This document shows, in pieces, positions 46,053-56,050 of a stretch of DNA of 64,000 bases. The translations under genes were made by a program, and so were the position numbers. Each line of letters begins with the position of its first letter. The stretch's first letter is position 1. Source of the DNA: Gimesia alba (GTDB lineage Bacteria; Planctomycetota; Planctomycetia; Planctomycetales; Planctomycetaceae); contig NZ_CP036269.1 of NCBI RefSeq assembly GCF_007744675.1, forward strand, positions 5,807,546-5,871,545, read 5' to 3'. Below the pieces are notes generated by a model. It did not search any database and was not told where the DNA came from. It was given only the letters and a program-made list of their open reading frames with translations.

Positions 46053-47972
46053 TTAATGGGGCTCAAGTGAGTTTTTCTGGTTTCGTTTCTGGTGGAATTC
46101 CGATGCTTTTTTCAACAGTTCTTTCGCATCGGAATTCAGACTTTGTTCCTGGGCCTTCTGAAACAGAAGTCCCTTGGTTCGTTCGTGGAGTTCACGTTCT
46201 TCCCGCCATTTCAGATTTTTGATGGAATGCTTCAAAAAATGAGGAATTCCCTCAAGTGAGGCCGAGCTGGTATGAAGTTTAGAATGAATCGCTTTTTCGT
46301 GAGCATGCGCGTCAATTTTGACGACCAGCTGCTTTAATTCCGGATCATCAATCCGATCCAGAATTCGATTCAGTTCCGGTACAACTCCCTCTTTAGTTAA
46401 ATCGATGCTTAACTGATAGAGAAACCGTAACTGAGGATTCTTCAAGTTGGCAGGGGAAATATGTTGTTGAATTTGTGGGACGCATTCCGGATACACGAAG
46501 ATGATTTCAAGAAGTTCGCTCTCAAGTTGATTGTCTTTCGTAGTGTTGTCTGTTTCCTGGATGTCACCAGAAGAAGGGAACGTATTCGGAATCGAGTGGG
46601 ATTCGGTGGAGGAGAGACTCGAATTAAAACCGGGGCTTTTTTTTTGTTTGACTTCACTCAGTCGTTTTCGGACAACTGCTTCGTGTAAACCCAGTCGATC
46701 TGCTAACTTTCTTAATATGATGTCTTCACGAATTTTGCCGGTTAGGTTGGGACTTGCCGCCAAAAGTTCAAGCATTTCTTCTAAAATTCGGTGTTGACCA
46801 TCAATTGACTCCAGTCCAAATTTCTGGACACAAACATTCAATTTAAAATTCCATGCTTCAGGGGCTTTTTCAATCAGCTGCTTCAAACGCTCAGCCCCCT
46901 GCTCTTCCAGAAAATCAGCAGGATCTTTCCCCGCCGGTAATGTTAATATTTTTAAATCGACTTCTTGTGAGATGAATTTCGTTAAAGATCGTTCCGCCGC
47001 CTGCTGACCTGCGTTGTCACCGTCAAACACCAGAACCACTTTACGAGCCAGTCGCTTCAGATAGGAAACGTGCGTTTCAGTCAGCGCCGTCCCCAGAGTT
47101 GCCACAACATTCGACACGCCAAACTGGTGTGCTGTTATGCAATCCGTGTACCCTTCCACGACCACAACGGTTTCTGTCTCACGAATTCTCTGTCTTGCTT
47201 CATCCAAACCGAATAACAGCTTGCTCTTAGTAAAGATGATACTCTCGGGACTGTTAAAATACTTCGCCAACCCCTCTGAACCGCTCCCCGGGAGAATACG
47301 TCCCCCAAAAGCAACAACACGTTTCCGTTCGTCGCGAACCGGAAACATCACCCGATTGACGAAATAATCCGAATAACGGGTATGATTCTCTTTTTTGAAG
47401 ATTAATCTGGCCTCTGCCAATAATGGAGCCGCAAATTTGCCTTGCGCCCGATTCACCAGCCATTGCCAGTTATCAGGATGAAAGCCCAGACGAAACTGTT
47501 TGATGGTTTCTTCCGTGTATCCCCGATCTTCCATCAGGTAGCGGCGGGCATATTCCCCTTCTGGTGTCTCCAATAAACAATGATGAAATTGCGCTTCAGC
47601 CCACTTCATCACATCAAATAACGACGCCTTTTCGACTTGATTCGATCGTTGTGCCTGATTCGCTCCCGGCGACAGCTTAGGAAGCTCAAGGTGAGCCTTC
47701 TCAGCCAGGATTTTCAGTGCTTCAAAGAAACTGACGTCATCGTATTTTTCCACCCAGGAAAAACAGTCTCCGCCTGTATTACAGACCCAGCAGCGCCAAG
47801 TGCCACGATCAGGGTAGACCACCATGGAAGGATTGTGGTCATTATGAAAAGGGCAGATGCATTTGAAATCGCGGCCGCTTTGAACCAGTTGAACTGATTC
47901 AGAAACCAGTTCCACGATGTTCGTTCTCTGGCGGACCAGTTCTTTGAAGTTTTGATCAAATCCTGGCGACAC
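46053..47972 (-). CDS. dnaG: DNA primase DnaG
   Basis: 639 residues; GTG start at 47972 with AGGAG five nt or so upstream. The N-terminal CHC2 zinc domain has C40-x2-H43 and C61-x2-C64 ('CICPFHNDHNPSM', 'RCWVCNTGGDC'). Then come the catalytic core ('YLMEDRGYTEETIKQFRLGF', 'VMFPVRDERKRVVAFGGR') and the TOPRIM motif 'TVVVVEGYTDCITAHQFGV' with 'VLVFDGDNAGQQAAERS'. The C-terminal third binds helicase in known DnaG proteins. It makes RNA primers at the fork and is followed directly by rpoD. Confidence 0.97.
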   Translation of the reverse strand: MSPGFDQNFKELVRQRTNIVELVSESVQLVQSGRDFKCICPFHNDHNPSMVVYPDRGTWRCWVCNTGGDCFSWVEKYDDVSFFEALKILAEKAHLELPKLSPGANQAQRSNQVEKASLFDVMKWAEAQFHHCLLETPEGEYARRYLMEDRGYTEETIKQFRLGFHPDNWQWLVNRAQGKFAAPLLAEARLIFKKENHTRYSDYFVNRVMFPVRDERKRVVAFGGRILPGSGSEGLAKYFNSPESIIFTKSKLLFGLDEARQRIRETETVVVVEGYTDCITAHQFGVSNVVATLGTALTETHVSYLKRLARKVVLVFDGDNAGQQAAERSLTKFISQEVDLKILTLPAGKDPADFLEEQGAERLKQLIEKAPEAWNFKLNVCVQKFGLESIDGQHRILEEMLELLAASPNLTGKIREDIILRKLADRLGLHEAVVRKRLSEVKQKKSPGFNSSLSSTESHSIPNTFPSSGDIQETDNTTKDNQLESELLEIIFVYPECVPQIQQHISPANLKNPQLRFLYQLSIDLTKEGVVPELNRILDRIDDPELKQLVVKIDAHAHEKAIHSKLHTSSASLEGIPHFLKHSIKNLKWREERELHERTKGLLFQKAQEQSLNSDAKELLKKASEFHQKRNQKNSLEPH

Positions 47973-48427
47973 CAGTTTCTCCTGAACAGTTTAACAAGCA
48001 GCCCCTCAGTCCTCCTTTTCGTCAAATATTGAAAAGTGGACACATGTTACTCAACCAAGAGTGCTTCCCTGCTCAGCTCTGCATAGTTTAATTTTACCCC
48101 ATACTTTAGGTTGGTCAAGAAAATCCATTTCCGGATTCCTGAACCAGCACCTCGCTTAAGCTCAAAATTTGTATAATGTTACAAAAATACCCAAGCCCTC
48201 AAGTACAAGTAAAACCAAAAACAAAACCCTACTTGTGCCGCCTGCTTAATCAGAAATGTCACTGCAACCCGGAGGACGCTGCCACAATAAGCTAGACAGT
48301 TGGTTTATATGAATTATAGGCATTCTAACAATAGATACAATGGCTGCCATTACCCTGTGAATAAATCGGCGCAGCTTCTCTGATTCTGATCTCTGCAGAT
48401 CGAAATGACTGCTGGAGAATGCCACGA
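47973..48427. other. Intergenic region upstream of dnaG
   Basis: About 455 bp, AT-rich, holding the promoter of the dnaG-rpoD unit (minus strand). No rpsU gene and no convincing small gene is present. Confidence 0.4.
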
Positions 48428-50059
48428 TTATTCTGCAGGCGGTTCTTCCGCAGGAGCCGATTCTGCTTTGGCAATCTGCCAGAGAGAGATGTTGCCAAAT
48501 TTTTCACTGCACTTGGGGCACTTCGCTTTCGCTATCGCTTTACCGGCTTTGCCACCGATCCGCTCTTTCTTTCGTGAATCTTCACTCACGATCAACTGGC
48601 ACCCCTGGCACTGTCGCCCGACGAGCGTTAATTCGATCTCGGGGTCGGCTTCATAGAATTCGAGACTCTCATTGTCGAGTGCCTCAAACGCTTCTTCACT
48701 GTAGTGGCAAGTCACCGTGTTTATCTGGTCGGTCATCGGAATACCCGAATCCTGCCCCAGATCAGTGATGCCATAAATATCAGAAAACGCCTCGGCAAAC
48801 TTTCGATATTCAGTCAGCGAGAAGGTGAGATATTGATTTTCTTTTGAGTCTGCCTGCTTCGGCAAGGCGATCGCGATCCGTCCTTTTCCAAAGACAGGCA
48901 CTCCCGCAAACACCGATTCGTGGTCATACATTGTAGGAAAGGCCACGCGCAATGTCGGCATCTGATCGCCGTTAATGATTTGCACACTGTGTGCCGGAAT
49001 TTCCGCTTCGTCTTTTGCTTCGCGCAGATGCTGCGCGATTTCGGTCCGGGCCTGATCCTGCTTCTCCTTGGTCTTTTTTCCCGGTCGAGCGGATTTGATC
49101 ACCCCCAGCATCAGCATCTTTTCCGGTGTAATGACCAGATCGACGGTGGTAAACGTCTTCTCCAGGCTGTTGGGCTTCAATTTCAGCTTGGTCGGATCAA
49201 CGGCATGCAGTTTGATATCCTTGAACCAACTGGTATTCTCACCGGCATTCAAACCTTCTGACGCATCCGCCTCAGCACCACCGGCAGCAGCCGCCTCGGA
49301 TGTTGCTGACTCTTGATCTTCTTCTTTTTTGGCAGCTAGCGGGACAAGATACACCACACTACAGGCAGGACATTTCCCAGCTGAACCCCGATACTCTTCA
49401 CGCACGCGAATTCGATGACCATTGGGGCAATACACCACAATACCACCTTCGATTTTTCCAGCGCGGCGTCTGCGACGCCCCCCCTTACGACGTTTTTTCT
49501 CTTCGCGTTCCTCTTCCATTGCCACATTCAACAACACATCTCCGCCGGTCGCGACGGAATGGTCTTCTGCAGGGGCTTCAGGAGCTTTCTTTTGTTCTGT
49601 TTCTTCTTCAGTAGAGCCCGTCTCTTCTCTGGTTGCTGCTTCCGCACCAGCTTCCTCGGCTGATTGTTCTTTTGCGAGGGGAATTGTTGACTGATCTTCC
49701 TCGCCGGACTGCATATCGCCGGTTAACTGAAAATCATCATCTGAGGCTTCGTATTCGGTCACAGCGATGCTTTGGTCCAATTCGAAATCATCATCATCAC
49801 GATTCGACGTCGCCGTCATCGTGGCCGTTGAGAGCTGAGATTCACTTTCAGCTGAAGAATCCTCGTCGGGAAGCTGGCTGAAGATCATCGGTGCCGGGTT
49901 TTCCTGCATCTTTCGATACGCTTCGGCTATATCCTCGCGCATGAACGAGCCGCAATTCCAGCAACGAACCAGACCAATTCGCACCATCTCATTACAAAGG
50001 GGACAAGGTACCTCGTTTGGGTTACTATTGTTTTCATCCGGAGTTATGTCATTTGACAT
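48428..50059 (-). CDS. Acidic multi-zinc-ribbon hypothetical protein
   Basis: 543 residues, no signal peptide. Three CxxC-pair zinc ribbons are visible: N-terminal 'CPLCNEMVRIGLVRCWNCG' (about 19-37), a central one ('YCPNGHRIRV' to 'KCPACSVVYLV', about 215-245) after a very basic stretch 'KKRRKGGRRRRRAGK', and C-terminal 'RQCQGCQLIV' to 'AKCPKCSEKF'. Residues ~60-190 are strongly acidic and of low complexity. Between the second and third ribbons lies an ordered ~230-residue domain of unknown family. Planctomycete-type regulatory or nucleic-acid-binding role is conceivable, but function is unknown. Confidence 0.7.
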   Translation of the reverse strand: MSNDITPDENNSNPNEVPCPLCNEMVRIGLVRCWNCGSFMREDIAEAYRKMQENPAPMIFSQLPDEDSSAESESQLSTATMTATSNRDDDDFELDQSIAVTEYEASDDDFQLTGDMQSGEEDQSTIPLAKEQSAEEAGAEAATREETGSTEEETEQKKAPEAPAEDHSVATGGDVLLNVAMEEEREEKKRRKGGRRRRRAGKIEGGIVVYCPNGHRIRVREEYRGSAGKCPACSVVYLVPLAAKKEEDQESATSEAAAAGGAEADASEGLNAGENTSWFKDIKLHAVDPTKLKLKPNSLEKTFTTVDLVITPEKMLMLGVIKSARPGKKTKEKQDQARTEIAQHLREAKDEAEIPAHSVQIINGDQMPTLRVAFPTMYDHESVFAGVPVFGKGRIAIALPKQADSKENQYLTFSLTEYRKFAEAFSDIYGITDLGQDSGIPMTDQINTVTCHYSEEAFEALDNESLEFYEADPEIELTLVGRQCQGCQLIVSEDSRKKERIGGKAGKAIAKAKCPKCSEKFGNISLWQIAKAESAPAEEPPAE

Positions 50060-50597
50060 AATAAATCCCTGTAACTGGATAAATAATGACGTCGTTGATG
50101 ATAGTCAGATATAAAAATCATAAATGCTTCTGCAAAATGAATTGAACTCAGTATTTGCACTTAGATGAAGACAGAAGCATTTTACAATGGAAATTGATTA
50201 ATAGAACCTTCAATATGCGCTACCGCGTTTAGCCAGACTAACATAGCATCCGAGCAAAAGCAGTATCGTTTTTCGCTTTTATCAATCTTTTGATTATCAG
50301 GTTTTCAATCCCCCTTTGATAAACAAAAAAGCGATCTAACCTATATCAATCTATGATAAACCTACTTTCTCCTACTTTTAAAGCAAGTTTAAGATTTTGA
50401 TTATTCTCTGTCTCCTGTACTCCTAGATTATCTGAGACAATCAAAATGTTCAAGAGTATAGACAAGGATCACGGCCAGCCCGCATAAATGGTTTAATTGA
50501 ACCTCGGGAATCTGAGAATCAGAATTCTCATCAGGTATGATTCTCAAACGCAATCCTGTTATAGTGGGCTCCGCATGAGGAGAGGAGATCATGACCA
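50060..50597. other. Intergenic region, divergent promoters
   Basis: 538 bp between the divergent zinc-ribbon and DUF58 genes. AT-rich with several near-repeats of TGATAAAC/TATCAATC (50270-50370). TATAGT with TG one base before it at about 50560 could be an extended -10 for the DUF58 gene. No coding frame supported. Confidence 0.4.
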
Positions 50598-51494
50598 ATG
50601 GCCAATGTGGAACAATATCTCAAACCTGAAGTAATACAGACAGTTGCGCGCCTCGACTTAAGGGCAAAATTCATTGTCGAAGGCTTTCTGAGCGGCCTGC
50701 ACGCCAGTCCCTACCACGGGTTTAGCGTCGAATTCAGTGAACACCGCCGTTATTCGCAGGGAGATGACCCACGGGACATCGACTGGCAGGTCTATGCGAA
50801 AACCGACCGGTTTTATATCAAAAAGTATCAGGCGGAAACCAATCTGACCGGATACCTGGTTCTCGATTTATCAGAGAGTATGGCTTATACCTTTCGCCAG
50901 AAACTGACCAAATTCGATTATGGAATCTGTCTGGCGGCCTCACTCGCCTATATGATGATTCATCAACAGGACCCTGTCGGATTGATTACATTCGGTGACA
51001 GGATCAAAAATTTTCTCCCGGCCCGCAGTAAAAGAGGCCAACTGGGAAATATCCTGGCGATGCTGGCAAATTCACAGCCCAGCGGTGTGACAGAATTCTC
51101 ACAGAATATTCAGCAGATTGCTTCGATGTCCAGACATCGCAGCCTGTTTATGATCTTCTCCGACTTATTGACCGATCAGAAAAGTGTGCTGGACAGCCTG
51201 CAGCGATTGCGCTATGCAGGCCATGACGTCATCCTGTTTCATATCCTGGATGAAGCAGAAGTCTATTTCCCCTTTGAAGGCATGGTCGACCTGAAAGAGC
51301 CCGAACTGGGAGACTCGATGGTTCTGGACGCGGAAGGCATGAAAGCAGACTACCTGGAAGCTGTGAAGGAAATGAGGGAAACCTATCAGGAAAAATTACA
51401 GGCAATGGGCGTTGATTATGTTCCCCTCGATACCAGCATGCCGTTCGACAAAGCTTTGATTGAATATCTATCCCAAAGAAAAGCCCGCTTCTAG
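50598..51494 (+). CDS. DUF58 domain-containing protein
   Basis: 298 residues, cytosolic. The DUF58 motif 'EFSEHRRYSQGDDPRDIDWQ' is followed by a von Willebrand A-like segment 'GYLVLDLSESMAY' with a MIDAS-like DxSxS pattern, and 'SLFMIFSDLLTDQ'. DUF58 proteins usually lie next to MoxR AAA ATPases and membrane vWA proteins; here those partners are absent. Purine-rich GAGGAGAGGAGATC lies upstream. It may help assemble or regulate an envelope process; not known. Confidence 0.9.
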   Translation: MANVEQYLKPEVIQTVARLDLRAKFIVEGFLSGLHASPYHGFSVEFSEHRRYSQGDDPRDIDWQVYAKTDRFYIKKYQAETNLTGYLVLDLSESMAYTFRQKLTKFDYGICLAASLAYMMIHQQDPVGLITFGDRIKNFLPARSKRGQLGNILAMLANSQPSGVTEFSQNIQQIASMSRHRSLFMIFSDLLTDQKSVLDSLQRLRYAGHDVILFHILDEAEVYFPFEGMVDLKEPELGDSMVLDAEGMKADYLEAVKEMRETYQEKLQAMGVDYVPLDTSMPFDKALIEYLSQRKARF

Positions 51495-52021
51495 AGCGCA
51501 TCACATTTTACCATAGCGTGCCTCAATCTAATATACTTGGTCCAAATAGCCTTGGAGACGCTACAGTAAAACTGGACACAGTCTAACTATCCGAATGATC
51601 ACAAATCGTTGTCATTTGTTTCTAACACATTTGCGAGCTCAGGTTAAGTTATACTGATTTCACACTGTATACAGGTTTTAGGGACAGCGTTCTTGAAATC
51701 TTAACGCACTATGCAGCTCTATTAGCTTGCAAGAGCCGTCTGCCGATTTTAGAGTGTTAATCACTTTGGATCATTGTACTTTGAATGGATTCCTGAGTTT
51801 CGGGCCCCTGTAATGGATGTTGGCCAGTCATTGATCTGCTGCATTCTCTGTTTTTTGATTTCCTGAGCCGGAAGTTGAAATTTTTACCAACAGAGCTCTG
51901 TCACACATCGTAATAAACCCGCAGATATTCTAGCGTTAGTTTAGTTGGTTCTTTTTTAGGACTAAGAAACTGTTCTTATTACTGGTCATAATCTAACTAA
52001 CAGTGGAGCGAAGAACCGCCA
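51495..52021. other. Intergenic region upstream of ABC genes
   Basis: 527 bp with no supported gene. It should contain the promoter of the ABC triad. I found no clear terminator or operator by eye. Confidence 0.4.
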
Positions 52022-52927
52022 ATGGACAACGAGTCAGTCATTCAGGTGAGCAACCTGACGAAGATCTATCGTGATTTCTGGGGCCGCAAAAAAGTTCGGG
52101 CCCTCAACTCATTAAGCCTCGAAGTGAAAAAAGGGGAGATCTTTGGTCTTCTGGGTCCCAACGGTTCTGGAAAAACCACAACTCTGAAACTGCTGCTGGG
52201 GCTCTTGTTTCCTTCCGAAGGGGAAATTAACGTCCTCGGGCAACCGGCAACCAATGTGGAAAAGAACGAACGCATCGGCTATCTGCCTGAAGAATCCTAT
52301 CTGTATCGTTTTTTGAATGCGGAAGAAACACTTGATTTCTACGGACGGCTCTTCAAAATGTCTGCCAAAGAACGTCGCGAACGATCTGCCGAGCTGATTG
52401 AAAAAGTCGGCCTGGGTCACGCCAAGCGACGTCAGCTCAAAGAATATTCAAAAGGGATGACCCGCCGTATCGGCCTGGCACAGGCACTCATCAATAACCC
52501 TGATCTCGTCATGCTCGACGAACCGACCAGTGGTCTTGACCCGCTCGGTACGGATGACATGAAACGCATGATTCTGGAACTGAAGGAACAGGGCAAAACC
52601 GTTTTAATGTGTAGCCACCTCCTGGCAGACGTGCAGGATGTTTGCGACCGGATCGCCATTCTGTACGGTGGAGAATTGAAAGTCATGGGACGCGTGGATG
52701 ACCTGTTGAAAGAACAGGAAGAAACACAAATCCTCACCTCACGCCTGAGCGAGGAAGCCATCAAGGAAATTGAGCAGGTCGTTGCCAAACACAATGGGAA
52801 AGTCGATTCGGTCGACCATCCCACCGCGACACTCGAATCACTGTTCCTTAAAACAGTACAGGAAAGTAAAGCACGTCCTGGGCAACGATTCGTTCCCGAA
52901 TCGGAAGAGAAAAAAGCGGCAGAGTAA
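52022..52927 (+). CDS. ABC transporter ATP-binding protein
   Basis: 301 residues. The nucleotide-binding domain has Walker [11 protein letters not shown] (about residues 45-54), the Q-loop region '[20 protein letters not shown]', the signature in '[19 protein letters not shown]' (YSKGM in place of LSGGQ), Walker B '[13 protein letters not shown]' and the switch His in '[14 protein letters not shown]'. It is of the ABC-2 exporter type. It probably powers the adjacent permease at 53029. Confidence 0.95.
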   Translation: MDNESVIQVSNLTKIYRDFWGRKKVRALNSLSLEVKKGEIFGLLGPNGSGKTTTLKLLLGLLFPSEGEINVLGQPATNVEKNERIGYLPEESYLYRFLNAEETLDFYGRLFKMSAKERRERSAELIEKVGLGHAKRRQLKEYSKGMTRRIGLAQALINNPDLVMLDEPTSGLDPLGTDDMKRMILELKEQGKTVLMCSHLLADVQDVCDRIAILYGGELKVMGRVDDLLKEQEETQILTSRLSEEAIKEIEQVVAKHNGKVDSVDHPTATLESLFLKTVQESKARPGQRFVPESEEKKAAE

Positions 52928-53028
52928 GCAACATTATTCTTTATATTCAAGATCATTGACTCTGGCACTGGCTGACTGAAGTCAGAGCATCATTTCCGAT
53001 GAGATGTTATTCACAGAAGTAAATCATT

Positions 53029-54642
53029 ATGTCCTTTGATCCTATTCCTTATGACCTGCTTGATGCCCTTAAACATTTTCTCAAAGTGTTTGGGAGCTCA
53101 ATGCTCATCGCTCTTTTTGTCTGTTTAATTGTGGGTGTGATTACTCGCGGATCAAAAGGGTTTGTCGATGTTTTTCGAGGAGTCCTGGACTTTTTCGTCC
53201 AGATCGTACACATCTCCTGCCGCCGCATCTGGTCGCTCACCACGTTGACAATCCGTGAATCCTTACGGCAGAAAATTCTGTTTGTCTTTATTATTTTCGC
53301 CGTCCTGTTCATGTTCGCGGGCTGGTTTCTTGCTGGTACGGCCGATCGCCCCGATCTACAGGTCCAGTCCTATATCGACTTCGTATTAAAGGCCATCAGC
53401 TGGCTTGTGATTCCCATTATGCTACTGCTGGCCTGCTGGTCTCTGCCCGAAGATATTCGTCTTAGAACCATTCATACGGTCGTCACAAAACCCGTTTACC
53501 GCATTGAAATCGTCATTGGTAGAATGCTGGGATTCACCTTGCTGGGCACCGCCATTCTGGTTGTGATGGGAGGCATTGGATACATCTGGATCACACGGCA
53601 GGTTCCCGAATCGGCCCGAGAAAGTCTGGTCTCCAAAGTTCCCGTGTATGGTGATATCTCCTTCACGAACCGTGAGGGTGCCCCGACCGAATTCGGGATC
53701 AATGTGGGTGACATCTGGATGTACCGCAGTTATATCGAAGGTGCCACCAAAGCCAGTGCCATCTACAAATTCAAAAACATCGACGAAAGTGATGCCATCG
53801 ACGATGAACTGAATCTCCAATCCTCGTTCGAAGCATTTCGAACCCATAAAGGGAATATGGAAAAAGGGGGAATCCTCTATCAGTTCACATTCGTGAATCC
53901 GGACACGGGGATGCGTGTCGATACTGCCCCACTGATTAACAAGGAATATTCCGATAACAGACTAAAAATCAACCGTAAAATTCTTCAGAAAAGTAATGAA
54001 GGTAAAGAGGCCGTCGAAGTCGACATCTTTGATGATCTGGTTGATAAAGACGGCAATTTGACCGTTGAAGTTCGGTGTCTGGAAGCCGGCCAGTTACTGG
54101 GTATGGCCCGCCCCGACCTTTTCATTCGGACACCAGACCGCGCCTTCCTGGTAGGATATTCCAAGGCGGTACTCGGGATCTGGTTGCCGATGGTACTTGT
54201 GATCATGCTCGGCGTGACGATCAGCTGTTTCGTCAAAGGCCCCGTTGCCATTCTCACGACATTGACCATCGTCATGGTCGGATTTATGTCCAAAGAATAC
54301 ATGAACGAAATTTTGAGTGGTCAAATGGAAGCCTCAGGCGCCATCGAAGCCTGGTATCGCTTAATAACTCACATGAATTCTCAAACAGAACTCCCTCGTG
54401 GTCCCGTAAGAGGAATAATCGAGTTCGTTGACGGCGGTATTATTAACTTCCTCTGGCTCTGCCAGCAGGTGATCCCCAACTTTGGAATTTTCTCAAACAT
54501 GCGGGAATATGTGATCAAAGGGTTTGATGTTTCCTGGAGTGCAGCACTGCTGCCCGGTATCGTTACTTCCGCCGCTTATGTTCTTCCTTGCTTACTTATT
54601 TCATTTTATAGCTTGAAACTTCGCGAATTGGAGGCGAAATGA
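53029..54642 (+). CDS. ABC-2 type transporter permease with large extracytoplasmic domain
   Basis: 537 residues. Membrane helices are at the N-terminus (SSMLIALFVCLIVGVIT, then IRESLRQKILFVFIIFAVLF and ISWLVIPIMLLLACWSLPED), with 'TVVTKPVYRIEIVIGRMLGF' typical of ABC-2 permeases. A large soluble domain of about 170 residues (roughly 190-360) precedes the C-terminal helices. It overlaps the next gene by 4 bp (ATGA). With the upstream ATPase it forms an export or envelope-remodelling ABC system; substrate unknown. Confidence 0.88.
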   Translation: MSFDPIPYDLLDALKHFLKVFGSSMLIALFVCLIVGVITRGSKGFVDVFRGVLDFFVQIVHISCRRIWSLTTLTIRESLRQKILFVFIIFAVLFMFAGWFLAGTADRPDLQVQSYIDFVLKAISWLVIPIMLLLACWSLPEDIRLRTIHTVVTKPVYRIEIVIGRMLGFTLLGTAILVVMGGIGYIWITRQVPESARESLVSKVPVYGDISFTNREGAPTEFGINVGDIWMYRSYIEGATKASAIYKFKNIDESDAIDDELNLQSSFEAFRTHKGNMEKGGILYQFTFVNPDTGMRVDTAPLINKEYSDNRLKINRKILQKSNEGKEAVEVDIFDDLVDKDGNLTVEVRCLEAGQLLGMARPDLFIRTPDRAFLVGYSKAVLGIWLPMVLVIMLGVTISCFVKGPVAILTTLTIVMVGFMSKEYMNEILSGQMEASGAIEAWYRLITHMNSQTELPRGPVRGIIEFVDGGIINFLWLCQQVIPNFGIFSNMREYVIKGFDVSWSAALLPGIVTSAAYVLPCLLISFYSLKLRELEAK

Positions 54643-55967
54643 ACAAACTCACTTCCAAACATCGTAAGCTCGCTTATGTCATTGCCATTATCATTCTGCT
54701 GATCCCTGTGATCTGGCTGGGGATGCCTTCTACAGGTGAAGAAGGCTCCGGCGGCGAACTTGCAAAATTACGTGTCAAACATGAGTTGGGGGAAAGTACT
54801 CTCGGCGATGTGGACCCGTCCAGCGCGTCAATGAATTTCGTCCTGCTGGGACTTCGAGGGATTGCCACAAACATGCTCTGGTTGGATGCCAAAGAGTATC
54901 AGGAAAAGAAAGAATGGGCCAAGCTGCGTTCCACCGTCGATTCGATCATTCTCCTGCAACCCCACTATATGAAAGTCTGGGACTTCCAGGGCTGGAACCT
55001 CGCTTATAATGTTTCCGCAGAATGGGACGCCGTCGAAGACCGCTATTTCTGGGTCAAAGAAGGCATCAAATTCCTGAATGAAGGCGTCACACGCAACGAG
55101 CGATTTCCCGAACTCGACTGGAAGGTCGGAAACCTGCATGGTCAAAAAGTCGGACGCTCCGATGAATGGAGACTCTTCCGAAAATTCTACAAAGTCGATC
55201 CTGATGCAGAACGCTTTGAAGGCGGTCCCGATCCCGAAATCAATCCCGAACGGCTGGATAACTACCAGGTCGCAAAAGAACATTTTCTGATCGCAAACGA
55301 AAAAGAACTGAAGCACAAACAGCATCTACAAATGAGAATGCTGTTCCGTGCTTCGCCCTGGCACGCCCAGTTCGATTACGCCAACGCCATGCAGCGCGAA
55401 GGGAAATTCGGTAAACAACGGACCGACGCCTGGGCAAAAGGCTTTGAAGACTGGACCACCATTTTCGGCCGGGAAGAATTCATTACCCCCAAAGGCCCGA
55501 TTGTGCTGGAATGGACTGAAGACGACATTAAGGACCTCGCTGCTCGAGACGAGAACATCACTGAAGCGGATGTCCGGCATTGGACCAACCGCTATCAGGA
55601 CACCTCCAATTATCGCTTCTGGCGAACGCGTGCCCTTTCTGAATCGGAACAGGATACCATTGATGCCCACAAGGCAATCTTTGATGGTGAGCAGGCCTTC
55701 CGCGAAGCCAAGTTTGACGAAGCCAAAGATCAGCTTGAGAAAGGCATGGTATTGTACGCAAAGGTCTTAAACAAATACCCCAGCCTGATGACCGAAGATC
55801 TGGCCATCGAAGAAGGGCTGAAAGCTGTGATCCTCTGGCGCTATATCCATGAGCTCAAAGGGTTGCCAATGCCGGAAAGTTTCCCGTTGAAACCACTCTG
55901 GCTCAAAGAACAAGGCCGTGTGCCACAACTGCAAAACGACCTGCGTCGAGATCTGGGAGTTCAGTAA
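54639..55967 (+). CDS. Membrane-anchored hypothetical protein, ABC-linked
   Basis: 442 residues; one N-terminal helix (YVIAIIILLIPVIWLGM), then a soluble, helix-rich domain with many Trp and Tyr residues ('GIATNMLWLDAKEYQEKKEW', 'MKVWDFQGWNLAYNVSAEW', 'LFRASPWHAQFDYANAMQRE') that looks like TPR-type alpha-helical repeats, although no standard TPR consensus could be confirmed. The start overlaps the permease stop by 4 bp, so the two are translationally coupled. It is probably a periplasm-facing partner of the ABC exporter. Family not recognised. Confidence 0.8.
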   Translation: MNKLTSKHRKLAYVIAIIILLIPVIWLGMPSTGEEGSGGELAKLRVKHELGESTLGDVDPSSASMNFVLLGLRGIATNMLWLDAKEYQEKKEWAKLRSTVDSIILLQPHYMKVWDFQGWNLAYNVSAEWDAVEDRYFWVKEGIKFLNEGVTRNERFPELDWKVGNLHGQKVGRSDEWRLFRKFYKVDPDAERFEGGPDPEINPERLDNYQVAKEHFLIANEKELKHKQHLQMRMLFRASPWHAQFDYANAMQREGKFGKQRTDAWAKGFEDWTTIFGREEFITPKGPIVLEWTEDDIKDLAARDENITEADVRHWTNRYQDTSNYRFWRTRALSESEQDTIDAHKAIFDGEQAFREAKFDEAKDQLEKGMVLYAKVLNKYPSLMTEDLAIEEGLKAVILWRYIHELKGLPMPESFPLKPLWLKEQGRVPQLQNDLRRDLGVQ

Positions 55968-55989
55968 CACTCTCATCTCGGGAGAAACG

Positions 55990-56026
55990 AAAAGAGCCAT
56001 CCGAAAATTTGGATGGCTCTTTTTTT
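55990..56026 (+). terminator. Rho-independent terminator of ABC triad
   Basis: Perfect stem AAAAGAGCCATCC / GGATGGCTCTTTT with an 8-nt loop, followed by T residues, 22 bp after the stop. It is nearly symmetrical, so it could also serve the convergent gene at 56051. Confidence 0.92.
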
Positions 56027-56050
56027 ATCACCAGTTCAGATCGATGCCCT

